A stretch of 64,000 bases of DNA from Apostichopus japonicus (taxonomy: Eukaryota > Echinodermata > Holothuroidea > Aspidochirotida > Stichopodidae), in contig NC_092574.1 of assembly GCF_037975245.1 (NCBI RefSeq), positions 25,898,713 through 25,962,712 on the forward strand, written 5' to 3'. The notes beneath the pieces are model-generated. The model was not told the DNA's origin. It saw nothing but the letters and a program-made list of their open reading frames with translations, and made no database searches. Below are positions 22,667 to 34,173 of this stretch, piece by piece; the first letter of the stretch is position 1, and each line of letters opens with the position of its first letter. The translations under genes were made by a program, and so were the position numbers.

Positions 22667-23789
22667 TGATTGGAAGTAAAACAGCCAATGTTTGGTTTTT
22701 GCAGAGCTTTCGAGCAAAACTAGCTCTTCTTCAGTGCATGATCACCGAAAGTGACAAGGAGTAGCAGGAATTGAAACTGTTTTATAGAGAAGATGTCGGC
22801 ATGATTGTAAAGGCAAAGCGACTTACTGATTTCTGGTGAATTGAGCAGAAGTTTTAGAAATTCGGATTATTTTAATCCGCGTTGGATTATTTTAATCCGA
22901 TTCCGTCGTAATTGTAAAGGAATTGTTTTGGTTTATCTGGGACGGCAAATCGTTTCTGATGTTTAAACCGAATGGTACCGTGGTCTTTAGGTTTAGTTCC
23001 CAGAAATTTTCTTTCGCTTTCCTAGATTTATCTGTCCAAGAATCGTTCTGGTCAATGGCAATAACACGCAAATTCTCAATTGAATGATTTTGGAGATTGA
23101 AGTGATTTGCAACAGGTTGGTAGATCTTTTTTGTTTTGATCGCCGATCTATGTTGTGTCATTCTCATTCTAAGAGTGTTTTTGACTCTCCAATGTATTGT
23201 AAGTTACAAATATTGCAGTAGATGAGGTAAATGACATTTTTGGATAGGCAGTTAATTTTGTGCCGAATTTGGAACGTGCGTTTGGTTTGGTTGCTCTGAA
23301 AGGCCCCGGTCGAATCGACAAGTAAGCACGTTTTGCAATATTGTGTACAGGGCGATGATCTTGTAGTTTGTTTTGCTTTCCCCTAATGGGGTGTCATCCC
23401 GAAAGGATGCCCGAACTAAGATATCCCGTAGGTTGCTGGGTCTTTTAAAAGCGATGACAGGTAATTCTGGGAATACTGATTTCAGGCGTTCGGTGCCTTG
23501 AAGTAGGTGAAAATTCTTCTGAATGATATTAGCCAGTGGTGGGAGACCAGGGTGGAATTCAGTAACCAATGGTACCCTTTTGGAACTGGTTTGACGAGTT
23601 TTGTACGTCAATGTTTCGGTACGGGGTTTGCTTTTAGCCTTTTTGATGGCATTTTCAATAGTACCCCGAAAATACTGTCTGTTTAGGAGGTGTTGTGACA
23701 GTTTTTTAGTGCGTGAATCAAAATCGACTTAAGAGGAGCAAATGCGTCGAATGCAAAAACCAAACATTGGCTGTTTTACTTCCAATCAC
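22666..23789 (-). mobile_element. Penelope-like retroelement fragment
   Basis: Minus-strand frames give an RT C-terminal piece (FHPGLPPL, LPVIAFKRPSNLRDILVRAS; 23611-23252). A GIY-YIG-like endonuclease piece follows (IYLIYCNICNLQYIGES, then MRMTQHRSAI and ENLRVIAIDQ; about 23250-22892). A frameshift between YIGES and TLRMRM breaks it. It is bounded by a 38-bp inverted repeat at 22666-22703 and 23752-23789. The 3' side has a hammerhead-like core: CTGAAGA, a GAGC/GCTC stem, then GAAA (about 22735-22710, minus). RT plus GIY-YIG plus hammerhead-like motif is the Penelope pattern. The 5' part of the RT is missing. Confidence 0.8.
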
Positions 23790-23873
23790 TTACCTAATTC
23801 AATTATTGTATCTCACTAGAGATCCAGCCTTTCTCTAAATGCAGCATAGTTGTTTAACAGTTGTTCCGTTATT

Positions 23874-23996
<123 letters not shown>

Positions 23997-24029
23997 CGAA
24001 AATCCACGTTTACTTCAAAAGAAAATATG

Positions 24030-24268
24030 ATTAGAGAAAACCAGAGAAATAAGAGATGACTCATAATTGACAAATAAGGAGTAATGATTTAGAAAATATA
24101 TTGGAATTTTCGGTACCCCTGGGACCTTCGTCAGCAATACTTTCATTCGACTGCCAAGTATTGCTGACAAAGGTCCCAGGGGGACCGAAAATTCTAATAT
24201 ATTTTCTAAATCATTACTCCTTATTTGTCAATTATGAGTCATATCTTATTTCTCTGCTTTTCTCTAAT
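24030..24268. repeat. 239-bp near-perfect hairpin, hammerhead-like core in each arm
   Basis: Left arm 24030-24140 and right arm 24158-24268 are reverse complements over 111 nt with 5 mismatches by eye, around a 17-nt loop. Reading inward on the minus strand, the left arm has CTGACGA, then GGTCC/GGTACC stem sequence, then GAAA; the right arm on plus has CTGACAA, stem and GAAA. This resembles the hammerhead core of Penelope-like terminal repeats. (AT)n tracts flank both sides. Confidence 0.85.
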
Positions 24269-24271
24269 AAT

Positions 24272-24423
<152 letters not shown>

Positions 24424-24486
24424 ACAGGTTACAAACGCCTACAGTGGAATTACGACCTTCCTTACCGGTTTAGAATCTCTGGACAT

Positions 24487-24612
24487 ACAATCAGCGTCCA
24501 TGGCCTAGTAGGTTAGGGTGTCCGCGTACAAAGCGGGAGGCCCGGGTTCGAATCCCGGTGGAGGCTGGAAGTTTTTTCACTGTTCTTGATTTTCCAACTC
24601 ATTACGATTTTC
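24487..24612 (+). mobile_element. tRNA-derived SINE
   Basis: The head has box A-like GGCCTAGTAGGTTAGGG, an anticodon-arm-like CCGC/GCGG stem and a T arm CCGGGTTCGAATCCCGG. The acceptor stem pairs except one base. The body then runs CTGTTCTTGATTTTCCAACT to an (AT)n tail. The copy at 22476-22550 shares the body, so this is an element and not a lone tRNA gene. Confidence 0.75.

Positions 24613-24613
<1 letters not shown>

Positions 24614-24663
<50 letters not shown>
24614..24663. repeat. (AT)n microsatellite
   Basis: About 50 bp of (AT)n directly following the SINE tail. Confidence 0.93.
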
Positions 24664-25074
24664 TATTCATTGATTACTTATTTATTAATTTTTGACAGTA
24701 TAAACGTACGACTATTAACAGCCACTCGTTCGTTTCCATTTCATACATTATCAACGGTGTACTGTGAGGGATTGCGCCATAATACATTATGATTGATGAA
24801 ATTTCCGTCACACTTTATATGAGTTTATGACAGATTGGATTGGTTCCTCGCGCTCAGTTTGAAGAGAGCAAACATATGCTGCTGGATCCATATCAACATA
24901 TATATTTATTTCCGAATTTTGAGCTTATGTAGATTCTAAATACTAGTAGCTTCTAAACTTGTATACGAATAAGTAAAGAGTTAAATTCTGTGAATAAATC
25001 TCACTGAAGAATTTCGTTTTTCCTTTTCATGTGTATGGTAGAGAGCGCATGGTCAAGATATACGTATGTGGAGA

Positions 25075-25172
25075 TAGAGGGGAGGGGTAGTGGGGGAGGG
25101 GTAGTGTGGGAGGGGGTAGTGGGTAGTAGGGGAGGGGTAGTGGGGAGGGGGTAGTGGGGGAGGGGATAGTGT
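25075..25172 (+). repeat. G-rich minisatellite
   Basis: Six or so units of GGGGTAGTGGGGGAGG type. G-quadruplex-capable by composition. Confidence 0.8.
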
Positions 25173-25462
25173 GGCCTTCTGTCAATCATTAATATAACAA
25201 GATGTGTATAGAAGCAGGGGCGTCAACCATTGCGGACAGGGGGACACGTCCCCCACTTTCGGAAGGGTTGAGGGACACAATGTCAATGTCCACCCCCTTA
25301 CCCGGGGTTAGTGACTGACTCGTGTAGTCGCTAGGCCTATCAGGTTCATAATGACTCGTGTATCTCATAAAGGGAGCTCAAACATTGTGCTATGAGATAA
25401 GTAGTTATTAATGTTTTATTCTCATGTGCTCAACCCGCCTATGAAAGAGAGGCCATTTCAAC

Positions 25463-25834
25463 CAGTGGCGTAGGAAGGTATTTTTGAGTGGGGGGCTGAA
25501 GACTGATGGCCCGCCTGGGGGAAGGGTCTAAGGGGAGGGGGTGTCCCCCTCCCCTTTGGAATTTTTTGCATTTCCAGGTGGCCTCAGATGCAATTTGGTG
25601 CAATATAGCACACTTCAACACCCACTCCATTTTGTAAACTTAATTTTGTATTTTCACCTGGCCTTAGATGCAATTTGGTGCTCCAAATGAGATATTTTTT
25701 CTCATTTGGAAATGAAAAAGGGGTTTTCGGACTTGCGAAGCGGGGGGGGGGGGCGGAATGATACTTCCGCCCCTCCACATTTTTCACTGGGGGGGCTGGC
25801 GTCCCCCAGCCCCCCCCCGGTTCCTACGCCCTTG
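25463..25834. mobile_element. hAT-type MITE with 8-bp target duplication
   Basis: A 372-bp element with ends CAGTGGCGTAGGAA and TTCCTACGCCCTTG, flanked by the direct repeat atttcaac at 25455-25462 and 25835-25842. The interior has a GGTCTAAGGGGAGGGG block and a TCAGATGCAATTTGGTGC block, both shared with the inner element near 58430-58560. Confidence 0.92.
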
Positions 25835-26324
25835 ATTTCAACTGCATTGAAATAAGGATTACGGATTTTATTTAAAGCGTAATTTAAATGAGGAACCGCG
25901 CCCATTAATCGCTGAGGCTATCTGCTAAGCCTGGATGCTAAGCTGCAAGTCATGTTGTTGTTATAACCATGGTACCCAGTTGACCTCAATTTTCTACTTT
26001 AGTTGCTACGAACATATGTTCACAAAATATTTTATATGTGCTTAAGTTAACTGATGCTAAGTACATGGACCGTAGCCTGCGGGAGGGGGTATCTACCCCC
26101 CCCCCCCCACCTCCGAGAGTTCTACTTCCTAGATTAAAGTAGGCCTGCGATAATGTGAATGCCTGGACAGTATCCACTATTTCATTTAGTAATATAGTGT
26201 TCATATCATTTATTCTGATGTCATTAGTCAGTAGTGTATAACGTCAAGACTCTGGGCACGTTTTGTAGGAATGGCGTTCGAAAAGAACACAAGGTAGTTT
26301 CTAAGAAAAGTCTCACAAGAAAGG

Positions 26325-26445
26325 ACATGGGCACGAAAAACCAAACGACTGATCCGCTCTCAACTCCAGTCTCCGTGCATGAAGACTGTGAGTGTGTGAT
26401 TATCTTCAGGTGTGTAGCACAATTCCCCTAGAAGGGGAGTATAAT
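26325..26445. repeat. Dispersed repeat, second copy in gene A intron 7
   Basis: Shares GGGCACGAAAAACCAAAC, CTGATCCGCTCTCAAC and the GACTGTGA(G/C)TGTGT region with 12975-13090. The copies differ by small indels. Plus-strand peptides HEDCECVII and HQDCDCVMI look alike, but no gene context is seen. Confidence 0.65.
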
Positions 26446-26449
26446 GCTA

Positions 26450-29080
26450 AACATGATCTTTAGCCATGCAGAAGGCTAATTCTCATCACGTACTAAGTAT
26501 GCACGATCGCGGAGGTGATCACCGTGCCTGCTTTTTTTGGTTTTCACGAGTTTTGTTAGCATAAACAATAAATGTAGAAAGCTCATGATTTAACCTGCGT
26601 GAACAGTGCAACAGTCTAATGTGAAACTACTGTTCATAAATGTAATAATTTCCCCTATATGTTTTAGACAGGCCTATCAGTTTCATTGTTAGCCATATAT
26701 CAGTACCCAAATGTTCTAACTAAGAATATTAAGGCACAGTCCCACATCCGGCCCACCCACTCAGCTCATTTGCGACCCTCCCCTACCCCCCCCCCCTAGT
26801 TGATCCCTTTTTGGCACGTAAAACAAATAATGGTAACCGTACAAAATCCAAAACCTGAAGTCCCCATTTGGCTTCCCCTCGGCATATAGCCTACTGCCAC
26901 CATGCATGGGAATGCCCTAGCGTGCTTTATATATTCAATTACCTGTGTAAAACAATCAATAAAGCGGAGCTTATACAATAACGTGACGTCCTATTCTTCT
27001 ACAAAGTGATTTTTCTAATTAAGCTTTTTTTTTGGGGGGGGGGGAAGTGTAAATTTCTAAAACGTGCATCTCAAAATAAGAATGTTTAGATGCAACTAAC
27101 AAGACCTGGGAAATGCCATTTTCGACAATCTGGGAGGCATTTTTGCTTAGATAGTGTCATGATGGTCCCTTCTGGGAAATGGCCCACCCGCTATAAATAC
27201 CTTTAAAAAGGCCCTGGTATATTCGCACGTCAAAAGCATCCCGATGTAACATTTGGACGGTATATGTTTGCTTTTTAAATGTACATATATAATACCATAT
27301 GTGTGCATGTTGTAAACATATGTGAAACAAGATTATTTTATTCGTGTGTGCAAAGTATAAGAATATTTCCATTTTTGGTTTAAGTGTCAATTTTATTAAT
27401 CGTCTTAAAGGGCCTACGTTACACCCGGATGTTAAATAGATAAGTCTTACTGAAGTTAAGTTTAATCACTTGTCAGATGTGACTATTGTAAAATATGTTT
27501 ATGACTGACATATCAATTCAGGGACCAAACAGAAGCAAACTTGAAGATTCTAGATGTGAGTCCGCCCCCTGGACCCTTGTGGGACTTCTCCCCTGGAGCC
27601 CACCCGATCAAGGCTTTGTCGCGACACTCCTTCATTTGTATCCATGATCAGTCATTTATACCCCCCCCCCCTCACTTTTCAGTTGGGATTGACCGTTGAC
27701 GCACCTGTTTAGAAGTAATTCTTCCACGATCATAATTTATCAACGTAAATCAGTGCATGGCAGTAGACACTGAAATAAAATAACAGTAAAAGACATCGCT
27801 GTTTATTATATATTTTATATCATGTTCCAAATCAATTTCCAACTTCCGCGTTTCCACGTTACCTCTGTTGATATAATGCACCTTCTAACAACAAGAACAG
27901 CTTTTTGATATCCGTTTATATGCATGTATGTCGATACATGTATTAGCATGTTATAGTATGTTATAACTATGACGAGTTAGTGTGGTCATACTGAAGACCA
28001 ATAAAAGAAAAACCAGTGGTCGATATTGTAGGCTAATTTAACCATAGCTATGAACGTAAAGGCGCGCCTATTTTGAACGTTTTCACGCGCTAGTTTTGAA
28101 CATAGAAATGTCATTATCTAAAAATGTCGAAATTGTATCAACATGTCAAAAGCAATATAAACACGTCCAAAATTAATATCAGCATAAAATTAGGTTTGTG
28201 AGAAAAAAGAAGAGAATTATTTTTACTGACTGTTTGTCCGGAACCGTACCTTTTAAATGTGGGGTAGACCATTAATGGAGCCTATACTTGTATATTCGTT
28301 TTGCAGACATCCGCCGAATGACGCATTATGATATTCTGTTGGCATTGATAACGTTCATAAACTCGACCCATTTCACATTATGTACTCGGTAGCTACGGAG
28401 CTGCACGCAGACGTGTGGGTATATATAGCACGGAGATACACATAACATATTTGGCCTTAACCTGCAAAGATTGTACAAAATTCGATAAATCTTTTTGAGT
28501 CTGTCGATTGATTTTGAGTTTCTTTTTTTTTTTTTTTTAAATAACTGACTAATATAGAATTTTGTGTATAAGAGTATTGTATAACCTACATGTCTTTCTA
28601 CAGTTTTACTGTCTATCTTTAAGCCACGCAGCATCGTGCCATTGCGAACAAATTTTATTTCCTTATCAGCATGAATGTGGTCTATCTAGTATGCATTTTG
28701 TTACTATAAAGCAGACCGCAGAACCCGCTTCAATATATCAAATAGCATTATAAGACACAGAAGAATTGACCACTTCAAACATTTTAGCGTTGACAATCAC
28801 GTGCTTGACATTTTAGTGTAAGAAAAATAAATAAAGTCAGTATATTGCCTATACTATATGTATCTATAGTCCCGGCACAGTACAAACTTAATATGCGCCG
28901 TGTACTTTAGTGACTGGATATAGCCTTGCTAATTCAAGAATTGTCGATATTTAGAGATAGTGATGTTTGCATAATTGTGCAATTGTTCTACATAGGCCTA
29001 ACAGTATTATTTTTAGTCGGCACTTACTAAATTTCTGGAACGTATCTTTAAGTGTAAAATATGATTAGGCCTACATTTAG
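26450..29080. other. Intergenic, no gene seen
   Basis: AT-rich with poly(C/G) runs near 26785, 27036 and 27661. No supported exon, RNA gene or complete element. Confidence 0.5.
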
Positions 29081-29092
29081 TAGGCATACGTG

Positions 29093-29542
29093 TATGGCAA
29101 GCCATATAGGACAAACACTGCATAATATATCCGCGTATTAATTGGAATTTATACGCGTATTAATTGGAATATATACGCGTATATATTTTTAGCCAAACAT
29201 ATGGCTTAAATATATCCGCGTATTAATTCTAATATATATACACGTATTAATTCGAATATATACACGTATTAATTCGAATATATACACGTATTAATTCGAA
29301 TATATACACGTATTAAATAAAATACATATGGGGATTAAATCCAATATATGCACGGATTATTAGAAAATACACGAAAAAACATTTCCGCTCTTGCTGTGTA
29401 CATATACCAACGATAAATGTTTTGGCGGGCTCGCGAGATCGCTTCAAAAAGCGAAACTTTACACATGTAGGCTACAACACATGTATATTCGAATTAATAC
29501 GCGGATATATTATGCGGTGTTTGTCCCACATGGCTTGCCATA
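29093..29542. mobile_element. Foldback MITE with internal minisatellite
   Basis: Inverted termini of about 65-70 bp begin TATGGCAAGCCATATAGGAC on the left and end GTCCCACATGGCTTGCCATA on the right. The direct repeat tacgtg (29087-29092 and 29543-29548) flanks it as a candidate target duplication. Inside are tandem units of about 22 bp, ATTAATTCGAATATATACAC. No coding capacity. Confidence 0.8.
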
Positions 29543-29549
29543 TACGTGA

Positions 29550-31594
29550 GACTAAGGCTAGGTCAGTTCGTGTACTACACAAAACCATTATATCATATCA
29601 TATAGTATCACGTATATACCGGAATGCAATGGCCGGGTGACGAGTATTTATTGCTGCAAGCATGCACTGGCATTCAGTGGCCTGATTGTTAGTGGCATAG
29701 ACTAACGAAATCAGTAGTTACAGTAAAGATTAATGTACTTCAGTATGTATACCATACAGGAACGATTAAATTAGACATCGTCACGTTTGCCAACAAACCT
29801 AAATAAGTGAATCAAGCACAGAAGGTAACTGCATGTTTATATATGAGACATGTTTCTGTGTTCTTTATTAGGTTAAACTGTCAGTAACTCTCTAGGAAGA
29901 GGCATATACGGTTTGCACCACAGAGCGCTTGACGGGTATAATATATACCATCCAATAGCGTATGAATATACCACTGATTTGGAAGAATATGTCTATACAT
30001 TCCCAGCGAAAAATAAAGTTTTAATGACAGATATCACAGAGGGTCAGTTATATGCATTTCTAAAGTATTCAGTAGCATTTCAATTTCAATCAATGATGTT
30101 ACAATTAAGTAAACCACCCCTTTCCCTCCGCCACATTGGTTTACAGATAACGTAACATGTTTTGTTCTTACGGCAGTGGCATTCCATTTTAAATCACACA
30201 AACAACAAGTTACCGTCTCGCCCCCCCCCCCCATCGGGTCTCCCCCCCTCCACCTCATCGGCTCGATTCCCGGCATGCCCATGGTCACCCGTCTTGCGTT
30301 GCGGCAAGCTTCAGAGACTAGCGAGTGGCGACTACCCTTACGGGTACCCTTACACACATGTAGGCTATAGTTATTTAATCTATACTACACCCGGGTTAAC
30401 CTGCATGTAGGCTATATAAAATGTTGGGTACCTACCGGTGGTTGAACCAATGTACTGTTGGGACGAAGTAGGCCTATACCAAAACACGTACTGCAGCAAA
30501 GTCAGTTGTCGCCAACACCATTCAGTGATCAACACAGAGGTTCATACATAGATGAGCGATCGACCGACCGCTCCATTAAAACTGATTCCGCAAGAGTGAA
30601 CTTACTTGATTTTAACACTTAATATCGCAATACTCTGCATAAACTGTGGAAAATGATTGATTAGTTTATTAGCCCTCGCTTATATCAAATTATGATGTAC
30701 AGTGTTAGCCGTTCTGTGTATATAGTATAGTCTTGTACGGTCTACATATATATCTATATATAGGCCTTTATGTATTTGTATGTAGGCTTAAGTGTATCGT
30801 ATATCATGTACGCAGAGCACGACGTGTTATACTATATCTATACACATACTTCCTGTGACCTTTTGCATTCCCGCATGACTACAAGTTTCATATATCAATA
30901 AAAACCAGATCACAATAGGAAAGTTTGAAGAAAGAAGTAAACCGCTGGAAGCCGAACTAAAAGGTTTGCTTCGTCACGGTTTGTCAATTGGGGACTCGAG
31001 AATCATGAATATGGCGGATATACATAATTCCCGAAAACACTAAAAGGTTGGATGGGGGGGGGGGGGGTACCAGGATTAAGGGTATATTAGGCACTAGGCC
31101 TGCGAAGTCTTGGAAGTTAAAATTCCTCAACACTATATCTAAGCGAAGCGTCACTACATGGGTTGGTGCGTAGTACCATACGAAGAATTGTTTTGGCTAG
31201 TTTTAATTGGGTAAATACCTCCTTGATTGCGGAAAATGATACTCGTATCCCGACTCACGCTCGTATCCTGAGTCACCCGATTCACGCTTTCTCTTATATC
31301 CATCCGATATGTTATTTATGTTAGCTTTCAAAGGTACCTATACTGTAAACTTGCTGATATGAAAGCAAAACAATAGGAAAGTTGGACGGCAGCCAAATTA
31401 GAGAAAGAAAGAAAAACTGTGTTCATGGCATAGAAGTAGGGAAGGGGAGAATGACGTAGTTGGACGATCAGTGAAGCCGAGACAGTTTTGATTACGTCAT
31501 GCGCTGTTGGGCAAAAAGTCTTGTCCGGAAACGGCGCGTAACATAATTAAATCCAATGAAAGTGAACAACTGAGAAACCTTCTAATGCACTAAA
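29550..31594. other. Intergenic, no gene seen
   Basis: Includes poly(C) at about 30218 and poly(G) at about 31058. Short open frames here have no family resemblance that I recognise. The last 100 bases may be the promoter or 5' UTR of the THAP gene. Confidence 0.45.
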
Positions 31595-31665
31595 ATGGTT
31601 ATTTCTTGCTCAGCTTTTGGCTGCACCAATCGGTACAACCGTGAGAGCAACATTCAATTTCACAG
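31595..31665 (+). CDS. THAP-domain protein, first exon
   Basis: ATG at 31595 opens 23 codons plus two bases, ending CACAG|GTAACT. The peptide starts MVISCSAFGCTNRYNRESN and ends IQFH. This is the N-terminus of a C2CH THAP zinc finger, a DNA-binding domain of nuclear regulators and of P-element/Kolobok-type transposases. The two Cys are the first zinc ligands (C5, C10). I could not find the next exon, with the CSxHF motif, on the plus strand before gene B. So it may have a long intron, be a pseudogene, or be part of a transposon. The edge of a second copy is at 1-178. Confidence 0.85.
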
Positions 31666-34054
31666 GTAACTTTTCAGGCGATGCTCATGACGATAATGCA
31701 GGTTCCAAGCTTAATTTCGACAGAATAATAGGCCCAGCTATCCGTCTGCGCTGCAATGCGCTTCAGTTTTATAGTTCTTTGGTCCAGGGTGACCAATACA
31801 CAACCGCGTGCGATGTACAGCCTTACATATACATTATCGTGTATGTGTGCGTGTGACGTTGGCATTGCGTGTGTTTGATTACACAATGTGGTATTTTCGT
31901 AAGCCCCCATTTCTTCGTAGGCCCTAAAGTGCCTACTCTGCCTATTGGGTAAATTCGTGCCTGCGGTGTGGGGGAAGGGGGGGGTGGTGGGTGGGTTGTA
32001 TTTGTAGCACCTCTTTAACACATACAATCATGGATGGGTATGCATTTTATTTTGAATTACGTACATAACTATACGAAAATCATACAAAAGGGTTTGAGGG
32101 AATGATAAATTTGCCCTTCTTCGTTTCTTAAAACCGATATTTTTGATGTTGAAAATTCCAGATATGTAGTTAAATATCTCAGGAGAATCTTATGATGATG
32201 ACACTCACCGTAGACTACCCTATACCCCGCCCCACCCACACGCACCACATTCCCCGTCCTGACTTACACACACGCACATATAGGCTATATATTATATATG
32301 CACTGTGTAATCTCCTTTTTTTTTGTTCTCCTTCCCTATAGCTGAATTCAATGTTCTAAAGCGGATTGCTGTTATATGAAACACCGAATATGCAATATTT
32401 AAACACAAAATAAAAACAAAATGAGAGAAACATGTTTGCAGGGTTGGGTTTTATTTTTATCATTAACAATAAAAATATAAATAAAGATGTATTTGAAGGT
32501 TCTAATATTAATTCAAACTTGCAAATAGCGTGCGACCCACTCAGAATGATGACAGAAATGTTCACCTCACACGTTTTACTATTCGTCCCAAGTTTTCTAC
32601 CTAACTCAATGTGATCACGAGCTGAAGGGCATTTTCCACTCGCAAAGAATACCCCCCCCCCCCAAAAAAAAAAAAAAAAAATAATAATAAATATAAATAA
32701 AGTAATCAAAAGTAAAACGATAAATAATACGGAAATGGTCGATTGATGATAAACTATACCGTAAAGAAGGTTATGGATTATTTTAAGTCACTATAAGCGT
32801 ATCCCGAAATATACACATGTCCGATATAATGCCATTATTGTTACATGGCAAATATATATTTCTTATTTATTGTGAAAATAAAATAAATGTCCCGCTCATT
32901 TCCAACTTGTTTAAGTTGATGGCGCTACTGACCGACCGGTATTAGACTGATGATTCTTACTGGAAACATATTCTTTGATAGAGATATACCGTTTTAAGTG
33001 GAAACTTCTTTAAAACAAAATTCTTAGGAGAATCCTTGGAAGTCACTTTGCAGAATGGAAGATTTTACCTAGAGCGTTTAGGTACGTACTAAGAGTTGGA
33101 GAAGGCTATATATGGTGTTCAGCAAGGCATTTGCATAAAAATGGCATTTTTTTGTGTTAAATTCGACAACGAAGCAATGGGTGTTCTCAGGTTCATCAAT
33201 TTTATGAATAATCCTCCGTATGTTCTTTATGCAAACTTCGTGTGAGGGTCATAGTGAGATTGGGGATTCAGTGGAGGTGGGGGGTAGGACATGGGATTGG
33301 TAACAATATATCAGAGCATAGCAGTGTGTAGTAAGACAGTGTAGTACCTTCACAGCGTACTAAACTAGCATATGTGTCTTATGTTTGGTGACATAAGACA
33401 CAGTGCTTCTAGCAAAGAACGATTGTAGAAGCAATGGATTCGTATCATTCAACCTCGGGGTCTCAACCATCAAGAATGACTATGCCCACTTTCCCTTCCC
33501 GACCTACAAATTCCCTCCCTAACCCCTTCCCTTCCTTTTCCCTCTCGTTCTCTCAACCTCTCTCCACCCATCTCCCATCAACCCCCCCCCCCCTTCCCTC
33601 TCTCTCAGCAACAACCCTGTCCTTCCACACTCTTATGCTCTTTTCTTCTATTTGTCTTCTCACAATTTTCACCCGTTTGCCAAATCTCCTTGTTACATCC
33701 TGCTGTAGAGTTTCAGTCTCCAGCACCTCTGTCATCTCATGTAACCCTTTCATCTGCTGCTTCCTTTCATCTCACTGTCCTCTTTCTCTGTGTATATTTT
33801 ACCCTCTTCATTAGTCAATGTTCCAATAATTTACGTGTCTGTCCATCTGTCTATTTTACTTGTGTCCTCTGGTTTCGTTTCATTCCGCCTTTGATATAAA
33901 CTTTTATATATTTACCAACAATATTTTTGTTTTTTACAGCTGCAGTATGTACAGCTCCCCCCCCCCCTCCTCCTCCACCCCTCTCCACCACTCTCTCTCC
34001 ACCTCTTTCTCTCTTCAATTTTCTAGTTTATTTGACTTTCAGTTATTCGACCTT
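31666..34054. other. THAP intron or intergenic; no further exon found
   Basis: 31658-31829 repeats the window start. Beyond that are G/C homopolymers (31978, 32651), pyrimidine-rich low-complexity DNA at about 33470-33800, and no exon that I can support. The gene B 3' UTR lies at the right end. Confidence 0.5.
34027..34032 (-). terminator. Gene B poly(A) signal
   Basis: AATAAA on the minus strand, 22 nt past the gene B stop codon. It is the first canonical hexamer downstream of the coding sequence. Confidence 0.6.
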
Positions 34055-34173
34055 TCAGTTTAAGTCTACTGGTCTTCGACGTCGAGATATTGTCGCTAAT
34101 AAGCAGTCTAGAAATTCGAAGATAGTTATAACGCTAGCGCCACCTAATAGGCCCATGTATGCCCCTATGTCAC
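34055..34173 (-). CDS. Gene B exon 10 (TM2, stop)
   Basis: Residues 408-446. It has SDIGAYMGLLGGAS, TM2, RRRR and a short tail. Acceptor TTTCAG. The tail is 29 residues shorter than that of gene A. Confidence 0.95.

Noticed and set aside
24487-24560. tRNA gene
   Set aside because: It looks like a cloverleaf, but it shares its 3' body with another copy at 22476-22550 and has an (AT)n tail, so a SINE is the better call.
29913-30155. 80-codon plus-strand frame
   Set aside because: No recognisable domain, no splice signals in a consistent pattern, and no repeat evidence.
33434-33814. 126-codon Pro/Ser-rich frame
   Set aside because: Pyrimidine-rich low-complexity DNA; codon pattern and context do not suggest a gene.
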